Assembly (NCBI RefSeq): GCF_026810445.1
Contig: NZ_CP113949.1
Location: forward strand, 372,001-436,000
Direction of reading: 5' to 3'
DNA length: 64,000 nt
Source of the DNA: Pseudomonas sp. BSw22131
GTDB taxonomy: Bacteria; Pseudomonadota; Gammaproteobacteria; Pseudomonadales; Pseudomonadaceae
Shown: positions 1-8,063 of the stretch, one piece after another
How the letters are laid out: every line of letters starts with the position of its first letter
How positions within the stretch are numbered: position 1 is the first letter of the stretch
Translations under genes and position numbers: made by a program
Notes under the pieces: model-generated
What the model was told of the DNA's origin: nothing
Database searches by the model: none
What the model saw: the letters and a program-made list of their open reading frames with translations, nothing else

Positions 1-764
1 CCGGGGATGAAGCGAATTTGCATGGCTTCGCGCAGAACAGGTGGTCCAATGTCGGCTTCGGCCTCAACTGGCGCGTCGAATAGCGCTGGAGCAGTCATCA
101 ACTCAAGTATCAGCCTGGATTCCTTCAACGCATCTTCTTCAGCCTTGCGCTGAGCAAATGCCAATGCTGCCGCTTCCACCTGTTGCTCCGCGAACTGACG
201 AGCAGCAGCCTGGGCGGCCAGACGAGCAGCCTCTTCCGCCTGACGCTGAGCCAACTGACGCGCCGCTTCTTCTGCCTGGCGCTGAGCCAATTGGCGAGCA
301 GATTCTTCCGCCCGCTGTTGGGCCAGCCTTTGCGCTGCTTCTGCTGCCTGGCGTTGCGCCAGCTGTCTCGCCGCTTCCTCCGATTGGCGCTGGGCCAGTT
401 GTTGGGCGGCCTGCGCCAGTTGAGTCTGAACGACTGCCGTCTGGTTCAGGAAGTTTTCCAAAAACCACGCGCCTTCACTTGCGAGCATTTGGGGGCGTAT
501 GTGTGCAAGGCTCGGGGCTACTAACGTCGGATCGATCGTCCCGCCGGCAACGAAGTTGAAATCTTCCACAGTCAAATGTGGAGAGAACCCTTCATAAGCG
601 GCAGGAAGCGACGCCAGCTTGACGCCTCTCAAGTGCCCGGCGACGTCTCGGTATCTGCCTACAATCTGAAGTTCAGACATACCAGCCGTAGCCCCTAAAT
701 GCGCTGCAATTTCGCTTTGAAGCGCATGGGGGAGTTGTTGTAGAAAAGCTATGTAGCTACTCAT
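1..764 (-). CDS. Partial coiled-coil repeat protein of the bacteriocin locus
   Basis: The reading frame is open from an ATG at 764 down to the window edge, so the C-terminus (at least beyond residue 254) is missing. The first 115 or so residues look globular. They are followed by a long Gln/Ala/Glu/Arg-rich helical stretch with five 12-residue repeats (QLAQRQAEEAAR type), then a Pro/Glu-rich segment. It begins 55 bp after the stop of the immunity gene and may be co-transcribed with it. I do not recognise a family. The coiled coil resembles the one in the neighbouring pyocin, so a second bacteriocin or a tail-fibre-like protein are the obvious guesses, but the deciding C-terminal domain lies outside the window. 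Confidence 0.7.
   Translation of the reverse strand, partial: MSSYIAFLQQLPHALQSEIAAHLGATAGMSELQIVGRYRDVAGHLRGVKLASLPAAYEGFSPHLTVEDFNFVAGGTIDPTLVAPSLAHIRPQMLASEGAWFLENFLNQTAVVQTQLAQAAQQLAQRQSEEAARQLAQRQAAEAAQRLAQQRAEESARQLAQRQAEEAARQLAQRQAEEAARLAAQAAARQFAEQQVEAAALAFAQRKAEEDALKESRLILELMTAPALFDAPVEAEADIGPPVLREAMQIRFIP
222..401 (-). repeat. Five in-frame 36-bp tandem repeats
   Basis: Five consecutive 36-bp units each encode a variant of QLAQRQAEEAAR inside the partial gene at the left edge. The units differ by a few substitutions, so the array is not a very recent expansion. The composition predicts an extended alpha-helical rod. Confidence 0.75.
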
Positions 765-819
765 TATTTGTCGTTCTTTCGAATTTTAGTGATTATTTAA
801 TTTTGCAGAATTTCAATCA

Positions 820-1083
820 TTACGGCATGGGCTTAAATCCGGGCTTTCCGTTTTCTGCGCGCCACTCTTTGATTGTCTTTACAATTCCCTCAGGAGAGTC
901 ATCCGCTGACTTTTTCGGATAGTAAATAAGGTCTGAGCCGTCGGGATGCTCACCTAGTCTTTCAAACTCTAAAATTGCCTTACCATGTTGATGCTGCGTA
1001 CGATAATCGGCGCTGCATATCTTTTTTACGAGTTCCAGAAACTCCAGCTCAGTAATGTCTTCGATTGACTGATACCTTTGCAT
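820..1083 (-). CDS. Colicin/pyocin DNase immunity protein (Im9-like)
   Basis: An 87-residue acidic protein that matches the Colicin/Pyocin immunity family (Im2/Im7/Im8/Im9). Conserved segments are visible: the HPDGSDLIYYPKK stretch that contacts the nuclease in Im9, the DDSPEGIV turn, and the C-terminal WRAENGKPGFK. Proteins of this family bind the HNH nuclease domain of a co-produced DNase bacteriocin in the cytoplasm and block it. The start codon overlaps the stop of the frameshifted pyocin's nuclease frame (TAATG at 1081-1085), which is the usual toxin-immunity coupling, and a GGAG sequence precedes it. The gene is intact although its partner toxin is not, so it could now protect against related bacteriocins from neighbours. 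Confidence 0.95.
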   Translation of the reverse strand: MQRYQSIEDITELEFLELVKKICSADYRTQHQHGKAILEFERLGEHPDGSDLIYYPKKSADDSPEGIVKTIKEWRAENGKPGFKPMP

Positions 1084-3171
1084 TAGTGACTCTCCTTATT
1101 ACGGAATTCACCATGAATTTTATCGTGGTTAGCAGGGCTGTTAAATCCCAGATTGTCGACGCCGTAAACGTCTCCGCCTTGCGAGATAGGCCAGATGTGA
1201 TGGATTTCATACCATATCCTGCCCCCCTTTTCGCTCATCCCTTGGGGCTATTGGCGCCTTGCCTTGCTTAATGAGCTCAATATTTCTTTCGTTCATACCG
1301 CTAATTATTTCTGGATGCTTGGACATCTCCCGCCAGATAGCACGCTTCAAATTTTTAAACTCAGCGTACTGTCGATCCCGCAACGCATCGGCCACGACAG
1401 AAGGTATAGGCGACCCGAGGTTTTTTGACGCGCTCACCTGCCAATCTGAATCAATGATTCCACCCACGCCGCTGACGATGCCAGGTAAGTATCGTGGGCT
1501 TTTAAACAGCGCATATACCCGTGGAAGACCCGAGTCAGCCGGGAATACGATGATGTAGTCATCGAAATCCACTTGATCGTAAGTCGGGAATGCACCTAAC
1601 TCAGTTGATACGGGGGATACATTTTTCCCTGGATCGACTGGAAGGACCGGCCTTTCGCTCGGTGAGTATGTAGAACTGCTATCTGGTGTGATAGCAGGCG
1701 TCCAGACCAAAGAAGGGCCTGATTCACCGTCGCGAGTGAATGCGTATGTCTTACTAGCAGGGTTGAACACAAGCGAACGGACGCGAACCTTGGTGCCAAT
1801 ATTTACACCGTCGGTTTCCGCCCAGACAGCCTTGGCTTCGCCGTCCGACTCTTCGAAATTGAGTCGATGGGTGACATCTATCGTGCCGCCACGACTGGCT
1901 ATGAAATCAAGATCTACATCTGAGGGGATGCCCAATGCTGAAGCTGAAGTTGCCAAGGCGGCTGGCGGCATCTCCCCACTGCCCAACTCCGTAGGATAAA
2001 ACGAAGCGATGTGCGGCAGCGTTCTGGCGAACGTTTTCATCGCTTGCCTTACGAATAGCTTTTTTGCGATCTCCGTCGCTTTGTCTCTAGCGGTTGGAAC
2101 TTCCTGAGTGGGGATGCTCGGACCTGCAACTATCGACCAAAGCCGGCTTAATTCAGAAGCCTGTCGTATCGAAAGATCATCGCTGTTTTTTGATTGATTA
2201 CTCAGCTCGTTCTGTATGGCCCATACTTGCTCAGCATAGGATTTAGAAAGTAATTCGGACCTCTCATTAAGGTACTCTTCTGACTCGGAGAGTAACAATA
2301 CATCCAGCGCATCGTCATATGCTGCGGTCCACGCTGTATGCACTTGATAGGCCTGTTCGGCGGTCGTGCTGCGGGACAGTAATATTGCCTTGTATTGTTC
2401 GGCGTCAATGCCTCGCGGGTCGGCTCCGGCAAATGAATTGGCACTGTGTATTTTCTGCGCCCGCAAATCCGATTTTTGCGCAATCAGATAGTTGACCCGC
2501 GCCTTTTCTTTCAGAATAGCTTCGAGCAGTTGCTGCCCGGTGCCTGAAGGCACTGGTACATCTGCTTGAACTTGTGATTGCAGAAGTTCGGCCAATGCAG
2601 CTCTGGCACTGGAGTGTTTCTGCTCAAGATCTGCTCGTACTGCGGGCTGTGCTTGCGAAAGCGAATCCACCGCTCGGCGATGAGCTGCTTGCACGCGTTC
2701 GCGTTCAGCTTGAGCCTGGGCAGCGGCCCTGACCTGAGCCTCTGCATCCGCCCTTGCTTGGGCTTCTGCGTGAGCTCTCGCCTGTGCTTCAGCATGTGCC
2801 CGAGCCTGTGACTCAGCGGCGGATCTTGCCTCTGCTTCACGTCGCGCCTGTGCCGCTTGCTCGGCTTGAGCAGCAGCCTGCGCCTGAGCCGCAGCTTGAT
2901 GGATAGCATCTTGTTGTTGCTGCCGCGCCTCGTTTTCCCGGCGTAATTTGTCCGCTAAGCGGAGTCGACGTCTTTTGGAACCAGAGAGCGTTCCTGGGCG
3001 GGCGCCTTCGCCGCGTCCACTTCCTCCCCCTCCGAAGCCAATATTCCAACTTTGGCGAGACGATCCAGCACCGCCCCGCGTTTGGTCGGACGAGCCTAGG
3101 TCTGGTAGTAAGTCCTTCCCTACTGGAATCCCACGTGTGACATGAATACTTTTTCCTTCTTGGTCACTCAT
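1083..3171 (-). pseudogene. S-type pyocin / colicin-like DNase bacteriocin, frameshifted before the HNH domain
   Basis: The main frame (3171 to 1207) gives 654 residues: a glycine-rich N-terminus, a long Ala/Gln/Glu/Arg coiled coil (about residues 85-190), a helical central region, a pyocin-S-type translocation domain (about 400-600), and the start of the nuclease domain. It then stops. In the +1 frame the sequence continues with EIHH, an ISQGG loop, VDNL and NHDKIH, which is the HH-N-HxxxH nuclease signature, and ends at 1083 overlapping the immunity start. The break lies at a run of six Gs (minus strand, about 1225-1230). With five Gs the gene would be one 695-codon ORF. AAGGAG precedes the ATG. 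Either a real inactivating or phase-variable insertion, or a sequencing error. Confidence 0.9.
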
Positions 3172-3340
3172 ACAGTTTCTCCTTATTAGCTGTATGGCGA
3201 CGACATAATATAAATTCTGGAAATATTACAATCCGTCAACGGCATATTCGTGCGCTACAGATTTAACTATTTGTGTATAAAAATAGTCTCTTTAGATAAT
3301 GAGTAACTTCTTAATCAACACAAAGCTAGACGATAATAAA
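3172..3340 (-). promoter_or_regulatory. AT-rich upstream region of the pyocin
   Basis: This gene-free stretch is strongly AT-rich on the pyocin side. A TTGACG sequence near 3234-3239 (minus strand) lies ahead of a TATATTAT-like stretch, a possible promoter, but the 21-bp spacing is poor. I looked for the P-box of P. aeruginosa pyocin genes and for a convincing LexA box and saw neither. Confidence 0.3.
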
Positions 3341-3364
3341 AAGCCTCGCCAAATGGTGAGGCTT
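3341..3364 (-). terminator. Rho-independent terminator after the quinone oxidoreductase
   Basis: A stem AAGCCTCGCC/GGTGAGGCTT with a 4-nt loop is followed on the minus strand by a T-rich tract. It sits just downstream of the stop at 3383 and separates that gene from the pyocin. Confidence 0.8.
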
Positions 3365-3382
3365 TCAATTAACTAATAATAA

Positions 3383-4360
3383 CTAAATAACCCTCACCAC
3401 AACCTTGCCAACCGCCTTCCTCATCCCCAAAGAATTTATCGCGTCTCCCGCCTGATCCAGCGGATAAACCTTGGACACCAACGGCTTCAACTTCCCTTCT
3501 GCAAACCACTTAAACAACTGCCCAAAGTTCGCCGCATTGTCCTGAGGTTGCCGCTGCGCAAAAGATCCCCAGAACACGCCCACCACCGAAGCGCCTTTGA
3601 GCAGCGCCAGGTTCACTGGTAGTTCCGGAATGCGCCCACTGGCAAATCCAACCACTAACAGTCGACCGTTCCATGCGATGGAGCGCACGGCCAGGTCGAA
3701 GAGGTCGCCGCCGACCGGGTCGTAAATGACGTCCACGCCGTTGCCGTTGGTGATGCGTTTGAGTTCTTCCTTGAGGTTGGTTTCGGTGTAGTTGATCAGT
3801 ACGTCGGCGCCCGCATTTTTAGCGATTTCGAGCTTGTCGGCGCTGCTGGCGGCGGCGATGACGCGGGCGCCCATGGCTTTGCCGATTTCCACGGCAGCCA
3901 GGCCTACACCGCCGGAAGCACCTAAAACCAACAACGTTTCGCCCGGCTGCAAGTTAGCGCGTTGTTTAAGTGCGTGCATTGAAGTGCCATAGGTCATGCT
4001 GAAAGCGGCGGCGGTGTTGAAGTCCATGCCTTCGGGAATAGGCAGGACGTTGTAAGCAGGCACCGCGACCTGCTCGGCAAAGCTTCCCCAGCCAGTGAGG
4101 GCCATGACCCGGTCACCGACTTTTAAATCACTGACCTTTTCACCCACCGCAGCAATCACGCCCGCCGCCTCGCCGCCGGGCGAGAACGGGAAGGGCGGCT
4201 TGAATTGGTATTTACCCTCGATGATCAGTGTGTCCGGAAAGTTGACCCCGGCAGCGTGGACGTCCAGCAGGACCTCATTTTTCTTCGCGACGGGGCTCGC
4301 GACATCTTCCAGCACCAGGTTCTCGGCGGGACCAAAGGCTTTGCAGAGCACAGCTTTCAT
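3383..4360 (-). CDS. NADPH:quinone oxidoreductase, MDR superfamily
   Basis: A 325-residue medium-chain dehydrogenase/reductase of the QOR type, which transfers electrons from NADPH to quinones in the cytosol. The N-terminal GroES-like domain carries AAGVNFPDTL and the GGEAAGVI segment. The Rossmann domain carries the NADPH-binding VLGASGGVGLAAVEIGKAMG, and DPVGGDLF follows. The catalytic-zinc ligands of alcohol dehydrogenases are absent, as expected for QOR. I chose the ATG at 4360, preceded by GGAAAAGGA, because homologues begin MKAVLCKAF-like; an upstream in-frame ATG would add 38 unlikely residues. Its own terminator follows. Confidence 0.9.
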   Translation of the reverse strand: MKAVLCKAFGPAENLVLEDVASPVAKKNEVLLDVHAAGVNFPDTLIIEGKYQFKPPFPFSPGGEAAGVIAAVGEKVSDLKVGDRVMALTGWGSFAEQVAVPAYNVLPIPEGMDFNTAAAFSMTYGTSMHALKQRANLQPGETLLVLGASGGVGLAAVEIGKAMGARVIAAASSADKLEIAKNAGADVLINYTETNLKEELKRITNGNGVDVIYDPVGGDLFDLAVRSIAWNGRLLVVGFASGRIPELPVNLALLKGASVVGVFWGSFAQRQPQDNAANFGQLFKWFAEGKLKPLVSKVYPLDQAGDAINSLGMRKAVGKVVVRVI

Positions 4361-4495
4361 CGGGACTATTCCTTTTCCTGTGATGGCCGATAAGTGTATG
4401 TAGAGCGGTTGCCGGGTCAATGAGCATGGCCGGGCCTGATAAGCGTGCATAAGTTGAAGTAAGCTGTGGCGCACATACAGAGTGAGGAGTGGAGT

Positions 4496-4906
4496 GTGAA
4501 AGCGTGGATTCTGATGTTGCTGGCCTTATCTTTGCCGGCGCTGGCGCAGGCCGAAGAAGGCGGTAAGGAAGAAGATGTGAACAAGGTGGCCTATGTGGCT
4601 CTGACGCCGCCGCTCGTGGGTAACTACGCGCTGGATGGCGGCCCCAAGCTGCACGTCTATAAGGCTGATGTTGCGCTGCGTGTCACCGGCGCCGAAGCTC
4701 AGAAGGCGGTGAAGGCCAATGAGCCGCTCATTCGTAACCAACTGGTCGCGCTGTTTACTCAGCAAACCATGGACAGCATGAGCAACGTCGACTCCAAGGA
4801 GAAGTTGCGTCAGGAGGCGTTGAAGCAGGTTCAGCAAATAATGAACGATGAGACTGGCAAGCCTGTGGTCGAGGATCTGCTGTTCAATAACTTCATCGCG
4901 CAGTAA
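4496..4906 (+). CDS. FliL-family protein with signal peptide
   Basis: A 136-residue protein with an N-terminal hydrophobic segment (about residues 3-17) ending ALAQA, a typical signal peptidase site. The rest resembles the FliL domain: VAYVALTPPLVGNY, then LHVYKADVALRV, then NEPLIRNQLVALF. FliL proteins associate with the flagellar motor, but this copy is not in a flagellar cluster, and such stand-alone paralogues in Pseudomonas are of unknown role. The GTG at 4496 is the best start, with GAGGAG upstream and the signal peptide immediately after. It is divergent from the quinone oxidoreductase. Confidence 0.8.
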   Translation: MKAWILMLLALSLPALAQAEEGGKEEDVNKVAYVALTPPLVGNYALDGGPKLHVYKADVALRVTGAEAQKAVKANEPLIRNQLVALFTQQTMDSMSNVDSKEKLRQEALKQVQQIMNDETGKPVVEDLLFNNFIAQ

Positions 4907-4918
4907 TGGCATTGGCAT

Positions 4919-5401
4919 TTAGGCAGGCGCGCGTTCCACTTGGGCTGGTGGTGACTTCAGCGCAAGCACCCCGGCCCATTGCTCCTCGGTCACAGGCATG
5001 ACGGAAAGCCGGCTGCCTTTTTGCACCAGTGGCATTTGCTCAAGCACAGCCTGCTTCTTTAGCAGCCCCAGGCTCAGTACGCTGGGGAATGCTTCGACGA
5101 AGGCGACATTGATGGCGCTCCACGGGTTTTTGTCTTTGCTGGCTTTGAGATCGAAGTAATGGCTCTCTTTGTCCAGAGAAGTGGGGTCGGGGTATGCGGC
5201 TTCGACGATTTTGCCGATCCCTGCGATACCCGGCTCCGGGCAGCTTGAGTGATAGAAGAAAAACCGGTCCCCGACAGACATCGTGCGCAAGAAGTTACGT
5301 GCCTGATAATTGCGAACGCCGTCCCATCGAGCTTCGCCCAGCGTTTGAAGGTCGCTGATGGAAAACTCGTCGGGCTCGGATTTCATCAACCAATAGGCCA
5401 T
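4919..5401 (-). CDS. EVE domain-containing protein
   Basis: A 160-residue single-domain EVE (PUA-like) protein. It starts MAYWLMKSEPDEFSI, the hallmark N-terminus, followed by WDGVRNYQARNFLRTM and the FFYHSSCPEPGIAGIGKIV core. EVE domains bind modified bases in DNA or RNA, and related proteins occur in modification-dependent restriction and RNA metabolism. The housekeeping position between the FliL-like gene and 5-FCL suggests a core cellular role rather than defence. It is convergent with the FliL-like gene, 12 bp apart. Confidence 0.9.
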   Translation of the reverse strand: MAYWLMKSEPDEFSISDLQTLGEARWDGVRNYQARNFLRTMSVGDRFFFYHSSCPEPGIAGIGKIVEAAYPDPTSLDKESHYFDLKASKDKNPWSAINVAFVEAFPSVLSLGLLKKQAVLEQMPLVQKGSRLSVMPVTEEQWAGVLALKSPPAQVERAPA

Positions 5402-5594
5402 CTTTTTTTACTCCTCAAGAGCGATTGGACAGGTTGTCCTACGCTTTTATGACAAAGCGACGGTCGGTTGGCGCCAGCATTTGCGTGAGCGGGCAGGTTG
5501 CCGCAGAATGCGCGCATTTTAAGCGGTACCTCGTTTTCGGCCTTTATCAAAGAGCCGTCACCGTTAGTTTTGATGCGCCGAAGGGGGGCAGTCA

Positions 5595-5744
5595 ATGAAA
5601 CGCAAGCCGGATTTATTGTGGATATTGGTCATTTTGTTCGGCTTGGGTATCGTGACCACAGGCTACGCACAGAGCCTTTGGGCAGCCAAGGCAGATGCAC
5701 CTGTTGAAATCTCTCAGCAGCAGCCCAAGCAAGGCCATCGCTGA
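5595..5744 (+). CDS. Small single-pass membrane protein (49 aa)
   Basis: The ORF MKRKPDLLWILVILFGLG... has a positively charged start, one hydrophobic segment of about 18 residues, then a hydrophilic Gln-rich tail, so it should sit in the inner membrane with the N-terminus inside. A GGGGGG-containing Shine-Dalgarno lies just upstream. I do not know a function. It is convergent with the 5-FCL gene. Its length, charge pattern and ribosome site make it a believable small gene despite its size. Confidence 0.65.
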   Translation: MKRKPDLLWILVILFGLGIVTTGYAQSLWAAKADAPVEISQQQPKQGHR

Positions 5745-5784
5745 TCCCGGCTGACTGACACAATCTTGTTGCAGCGCAATTACC

Positions 5785-6420
5785 TCATTTCCTAGCCGCC
5801 ATATACCAATGCCTGTCGGAAACCGTGCCCTGTAGCGGTACGTCCCAACTCGCTTGCGCCAGCCTCCCGACCTTCTGACACTCATGCGCCAGTCCAAGCA
5901 GCACGGGCTTGCGCCATGCTTTTCTGCGGGCTAGATACGCCAGGCTGCGGTCGTAAAACCCGCCGCCCATACCAAGCCGTCCGCCCTCTTCGTCAAATCC
6001 AACCAGCGGCATCAAAATCAGATCGAGCGCCCAGATCTTGCGTTGCCTGCGCGCATTGATATCTGGTTCGGGAATGCGAAAGCGGTTTGGCCGAAACTTC
6101 TCTCCTGGACGCACTCGCTGAAAGACCATTTTGGTCCTTGGCCATGCACTCAGTACCGGCAAATAAGTGGCTTTGCCTCGGCGCTGTGCCTCTCGCAGCA
6201 GAAAGCGCGGATCGATTTCGCCATCCATCGGCAAATAAAGCGACACGTGTCGTGCGCGCCTGAACAAGGGGTCTTGAGCCAGTTGGCGGTAAACGCCACG
6301 TGCCGCTGCGCGTTGTTGTGCAGGCGACAGAGAGCGTCGAGCCTTGCGTAGCAGGCGACGCAGGTGAGGACGTGAGAGTGAGGACGGGTCGGTCAGGTCA
6401 GCAGAGCCGGAGGAGGTCAT
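5785..6420 (-). CDS. 5-formyltetrahydrofolate cyclo-ligase
   Basis: A 211-residue cytosolic enzyme converting 5-formyl-THF to 5,10-methenyl-THF with ATP. The N-terminal LRRLLRKARRSLSP stretch holds the basic substrate-binding residues, YLPMDGEIDP follows, and the diagnostic ATP-binding loop GGRLGMGGGFYDR is intact. The gene lies directly downstream of the 6S RNA, and the zapA-ssrS-ygfA order is conserved in gammaproteobacteria, where 6S RNA and this enzyme can share a transcript. Confidence 0.93.
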   Translation of the reverse strand: MTSSGSADLTDPSSLSRPHLRRLLRKARRSLSPAQQRAAARGVYRQLAQDPLFRRARHVSLYLPMDGEIDPRFLLREAQRRGKATYLPVLSAWPRTKMVFQRVRPGEKFRPNRFRIPEPDINARRQRKIWALDLILMPLVGFDEEGGRLGMGGGFYDRSLAYLARRKAWRKPVLLGLAHECQKVGRLAQASWDVPLQGTVSDRHWYMAARK

Positions 6421-6532
6421 GCGGGCTGGTCCGTAATAGGTGAGACGGTGAGGTTTTTAGCGTGGATGCTGAAGGTGCGAGCGTGTCGCGAGCCCACCGC
6501 CAGACGGGGCGCCTGGCGATGGGTAGAAGGTT

Positions 6533-6712
6533 CGAGACTCCCCGACGAACCGCTGTCGGTGTAGCCCTTGAACCCGAAAGTTCAAGGTGGAGATTGCAGG
6601 AGGTTTTAAGGCTTTCCGGCGAGCGGACATGCACACCAACCCCAACGTGCAACCCCCGTGGTTGTGCGTATCGGCTCAGGGACATGACCGACTGGCAAGC
6701 ACTCCAGGGAGC
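6533..6712 (-). ncRNA. ssrS: 6S RNA
   Basis: The minus strand between zapA and 5-FCL carries the hallmarks of 6S RNA. There is a 5' closing-stem strand CTCCCTGGAGTG, then CCCTGAGCCGATA, the GTTGGTGTGCATG segment, the highly conserved GCCGGAAAGCCTTAAAACC, the ACCTTGAAC...GGGTTCAAGG hairpin, and the 3' strand CGTCGGGGAGTC. 6S RNA mimics an open promoter and sequesters sigma-70 RNA polymerase in stationary phase. The ends are approximate. Several small ORFs overlap this interval and are spurious. Confidence 0.93.
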
Positions 6713-6718
6713 GGTGTC

Positions 6719-6724
6719 AGTATA
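6719..6724 (-). promoter_or_regulatory. -10 box of the 6S RNA promoter
   Basis: TATACT on the minus strand lies about 7 nt before the inferred 5' end of 6S RNA, a near-consensus sigma-70 -10 element. Confidence 0.65.
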
Positions 6725-6743
6725 CCCAAACCGTTGGCAAGTA

Positions 6744-7061
6744 TCAGCCTTGTGGTTTTTCCGGATCCGTGGCAAGGACCAGATCCACACGTTCCAGTAG
6801 ATCCCTTACCTGCTCTCGCGTGGAACCGTTGGTCTGCAACTCAGGAACGTCCTGTTTGTGCAGCAAGTCATGAGTGATGTTCAGAGCAGCCATCACCGCG
6901 ATACGGTCGGCGCCGATGACCTTGCCGCTGCTGCGGATCTCACGCATTTTGCCGTCCAGGTAGCGGGCTGCGCTCACCAGATTGGTGCGTTCTTCCTGGG
7001 GGCAAATGATCGAATATTCTTTGTCGAGGATCTGAACGGTGATGCTGTTGCCGTTGCTCAT
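6744..7061 (-). CDS. zapA: Cell division protein ZapA
   Basis: A 105-residue protein with the ZapA fold. The N-terminal half shows VQILDKEYSIICPQEER and then the AARYLDGKMREIRSSGKVIGADRIAVMAALNITHDL helix, followed by a C-terminal coiled coil. ZapA binds FtsZ and bundles its filaments at midcell. Its ATG overlaps the stop of the upstream coiled-coil gene by 4 nt (ATGA), so the two are translationally coupled. Its position beside 6S RNA is the conserved gammaproteobacterial arrangement. Confidence 0.93.
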   Translation of the reverse strand: MSNGNSITVQILDKEYSIICPQEERTNLVSAARYLDGKMREIRSSGKVIGADRIAVMAALNITHDLLHKQDVPELQTNGSTREQVRDLLERVDLVLATDPEKPQG

Positions 7062-7267
7062 GTGTCTTGCTCCAGGGCCTTGAGGCGCGAAATCATTGAC
7101 TCGACCTTTTGCCGGGCGATTTCGTTCTTTTCAATGAGGTGAGCGCGTTCCTCGCGCCAGGATTTTTCCTGAGCTAATAAGAGTGCGTTCTGGCTTTTTA
7201 GTTGCTCGACACGATTGATCAATAACTCCAGTCGAGCCATCAGCGCTTGCAGGTCGGTGTCTTCCAT
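7058..7267 (-). CDS. TIGR02449-type small coiled-coil protein (ZapB-like)
   Basis: A 69-residue protein that is almost entirely one coiled coil: LMARLELLINRVEQLKSQNALLLAQEKSWREER. It belongs to the small gammaproteobacterial family found directly upstream of zapA, and is probably a ZapB-like partner in Z-ring assembly. I placed the start at the ATG at 7267 (MEDTDLQ) because the 45 residues upstream in the same frame look non-coding and run into the divergent promoter region. It overlaps zapA by 4 nt. Confidence 0.8.
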   Translation of the reverse strand: MEDTDLQALMARLELLINRVEQLKSQNALLLAQEKSWREERAHLIEKNEIARQKVESMISRLKALEQDT

Positions 7268-7427
7268 TGTTTTCCACTGGATACTTTCAGATGAGCGGCG
7301 CAAGAGCAGGGTAGGGTCGCCTCGACTCCGGTCGCCGATGCGCACCCCGATAGCTAGGGCGTGTCTGCCGGTGCTAGGATACAAGGCCTCCATTCTAGAC
7401 ATTGCGCCGCTTGGCGCCTAGTTGCCC

Positions 7428-7982
7428 ATGCCCAAACAGAATTCCCCGTACAACGCGTTCGCGACCCTGCTCAATGGCAGCGGTCATCCTGTCTCTCCCG
7501 CCGAGCTGCATGGCCTGTTACTGGGCCGCAGCTGTGCAGGTGCCGGTTTCGAAGCAGAAGGCTGGTTCGCCGACGCTTCCATGCTGCTGGAAAAAGAGCC
7601 TGAGGATAACGTCCGTCAGGCCTTGATCGGCCTGCAAGAGATGGTCAACGGCGAATTGACCAGCGACGACATGACCGTCGTTTTGCTGCTGCCCGGCGAT
7701 GACGAACCGCTACCCGACCGCGCCGCTGCGCTCGGCCAATGGTGTCAGGGCTTCCTCGCTGGCTTCGGTCTGGCCGGCGGCAACAACTCTTTGAGCCCGG
7801 AAGCGTCCGAAGTGCTCCAGGATCTGGCAGCGATTGCTCAGGTTCAGGACGCACTTGAAGAGTCTGAAGACGGCGAAAGCGATTACATGGAAGTCATGGA
7901 ATACCTTCGCGTTGCGCCGCTGCTGTTGTTCACCGAGTTCAACAAAAAAGCAGAACCTGAAGCCAAACCCTCTCTGCACTGA
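7428..7982 (+). CDS. UPF0149 (YgfB/YecA) family protein
   Basis: A 184-residue acidic protein of the UPF0149 family, with [16 protein letters not shown] near the N-terminus, the central [17 protein letters not shown], and the [20 protein letters not shown] end. The family is encoded beside pepP and ubiH across gammaproteobacteria. In P. aeruginosa the YgfB homologue modulates expression of the AmpDh3 amidase, and that role is not evident from this sequence. ATG at 7428 was chosen over a TTG two codons upstream. Confidence 0.88.
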   Translation: MPKQNSPYNAFATLLNGSGHPVSPAELHGLLLGRSCAGAGFEAEGWFADASMLLEKEPEDNVRQALIGLQEMVNGELTSDDMTVVLLLPGDDEPLPDRAAALGQWCQGFLAGFGLAGGNNSLSPEASEVLQDLAAIAQVQDALEESEDGESDYMEVMEYLRVAPLLLFTEFNKKAEPEAKPSLH

Positions 7983-8063
7983 TTGACCATCGTCGTCGCT
8001 CGTTCTTTGCTGCACATTCGCAGCGAAGGGCGAGACGCTCATCACAAGGGACCGCTCCTGCCC

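Noticed and set aside
1207..1230. Programmed -1 ribosomal frameshift at AAAAGGGGGG in the pyocin
   Set aside because: Reaching the HNH frame needs +1 (skipping one G), not -1, so the A-AAA-GGG slippery type does not fit.
3172..3340. Pyocin P-box or LexA box
   Set aside because: No convincing match to either; only a weak -35/-10-like pair was seen.
6398..6877. Several short ORFs between 5-FCL and zapA
   Set aside because: The interval is 6S RNA; the conserved RNA motifs explain the sequence.
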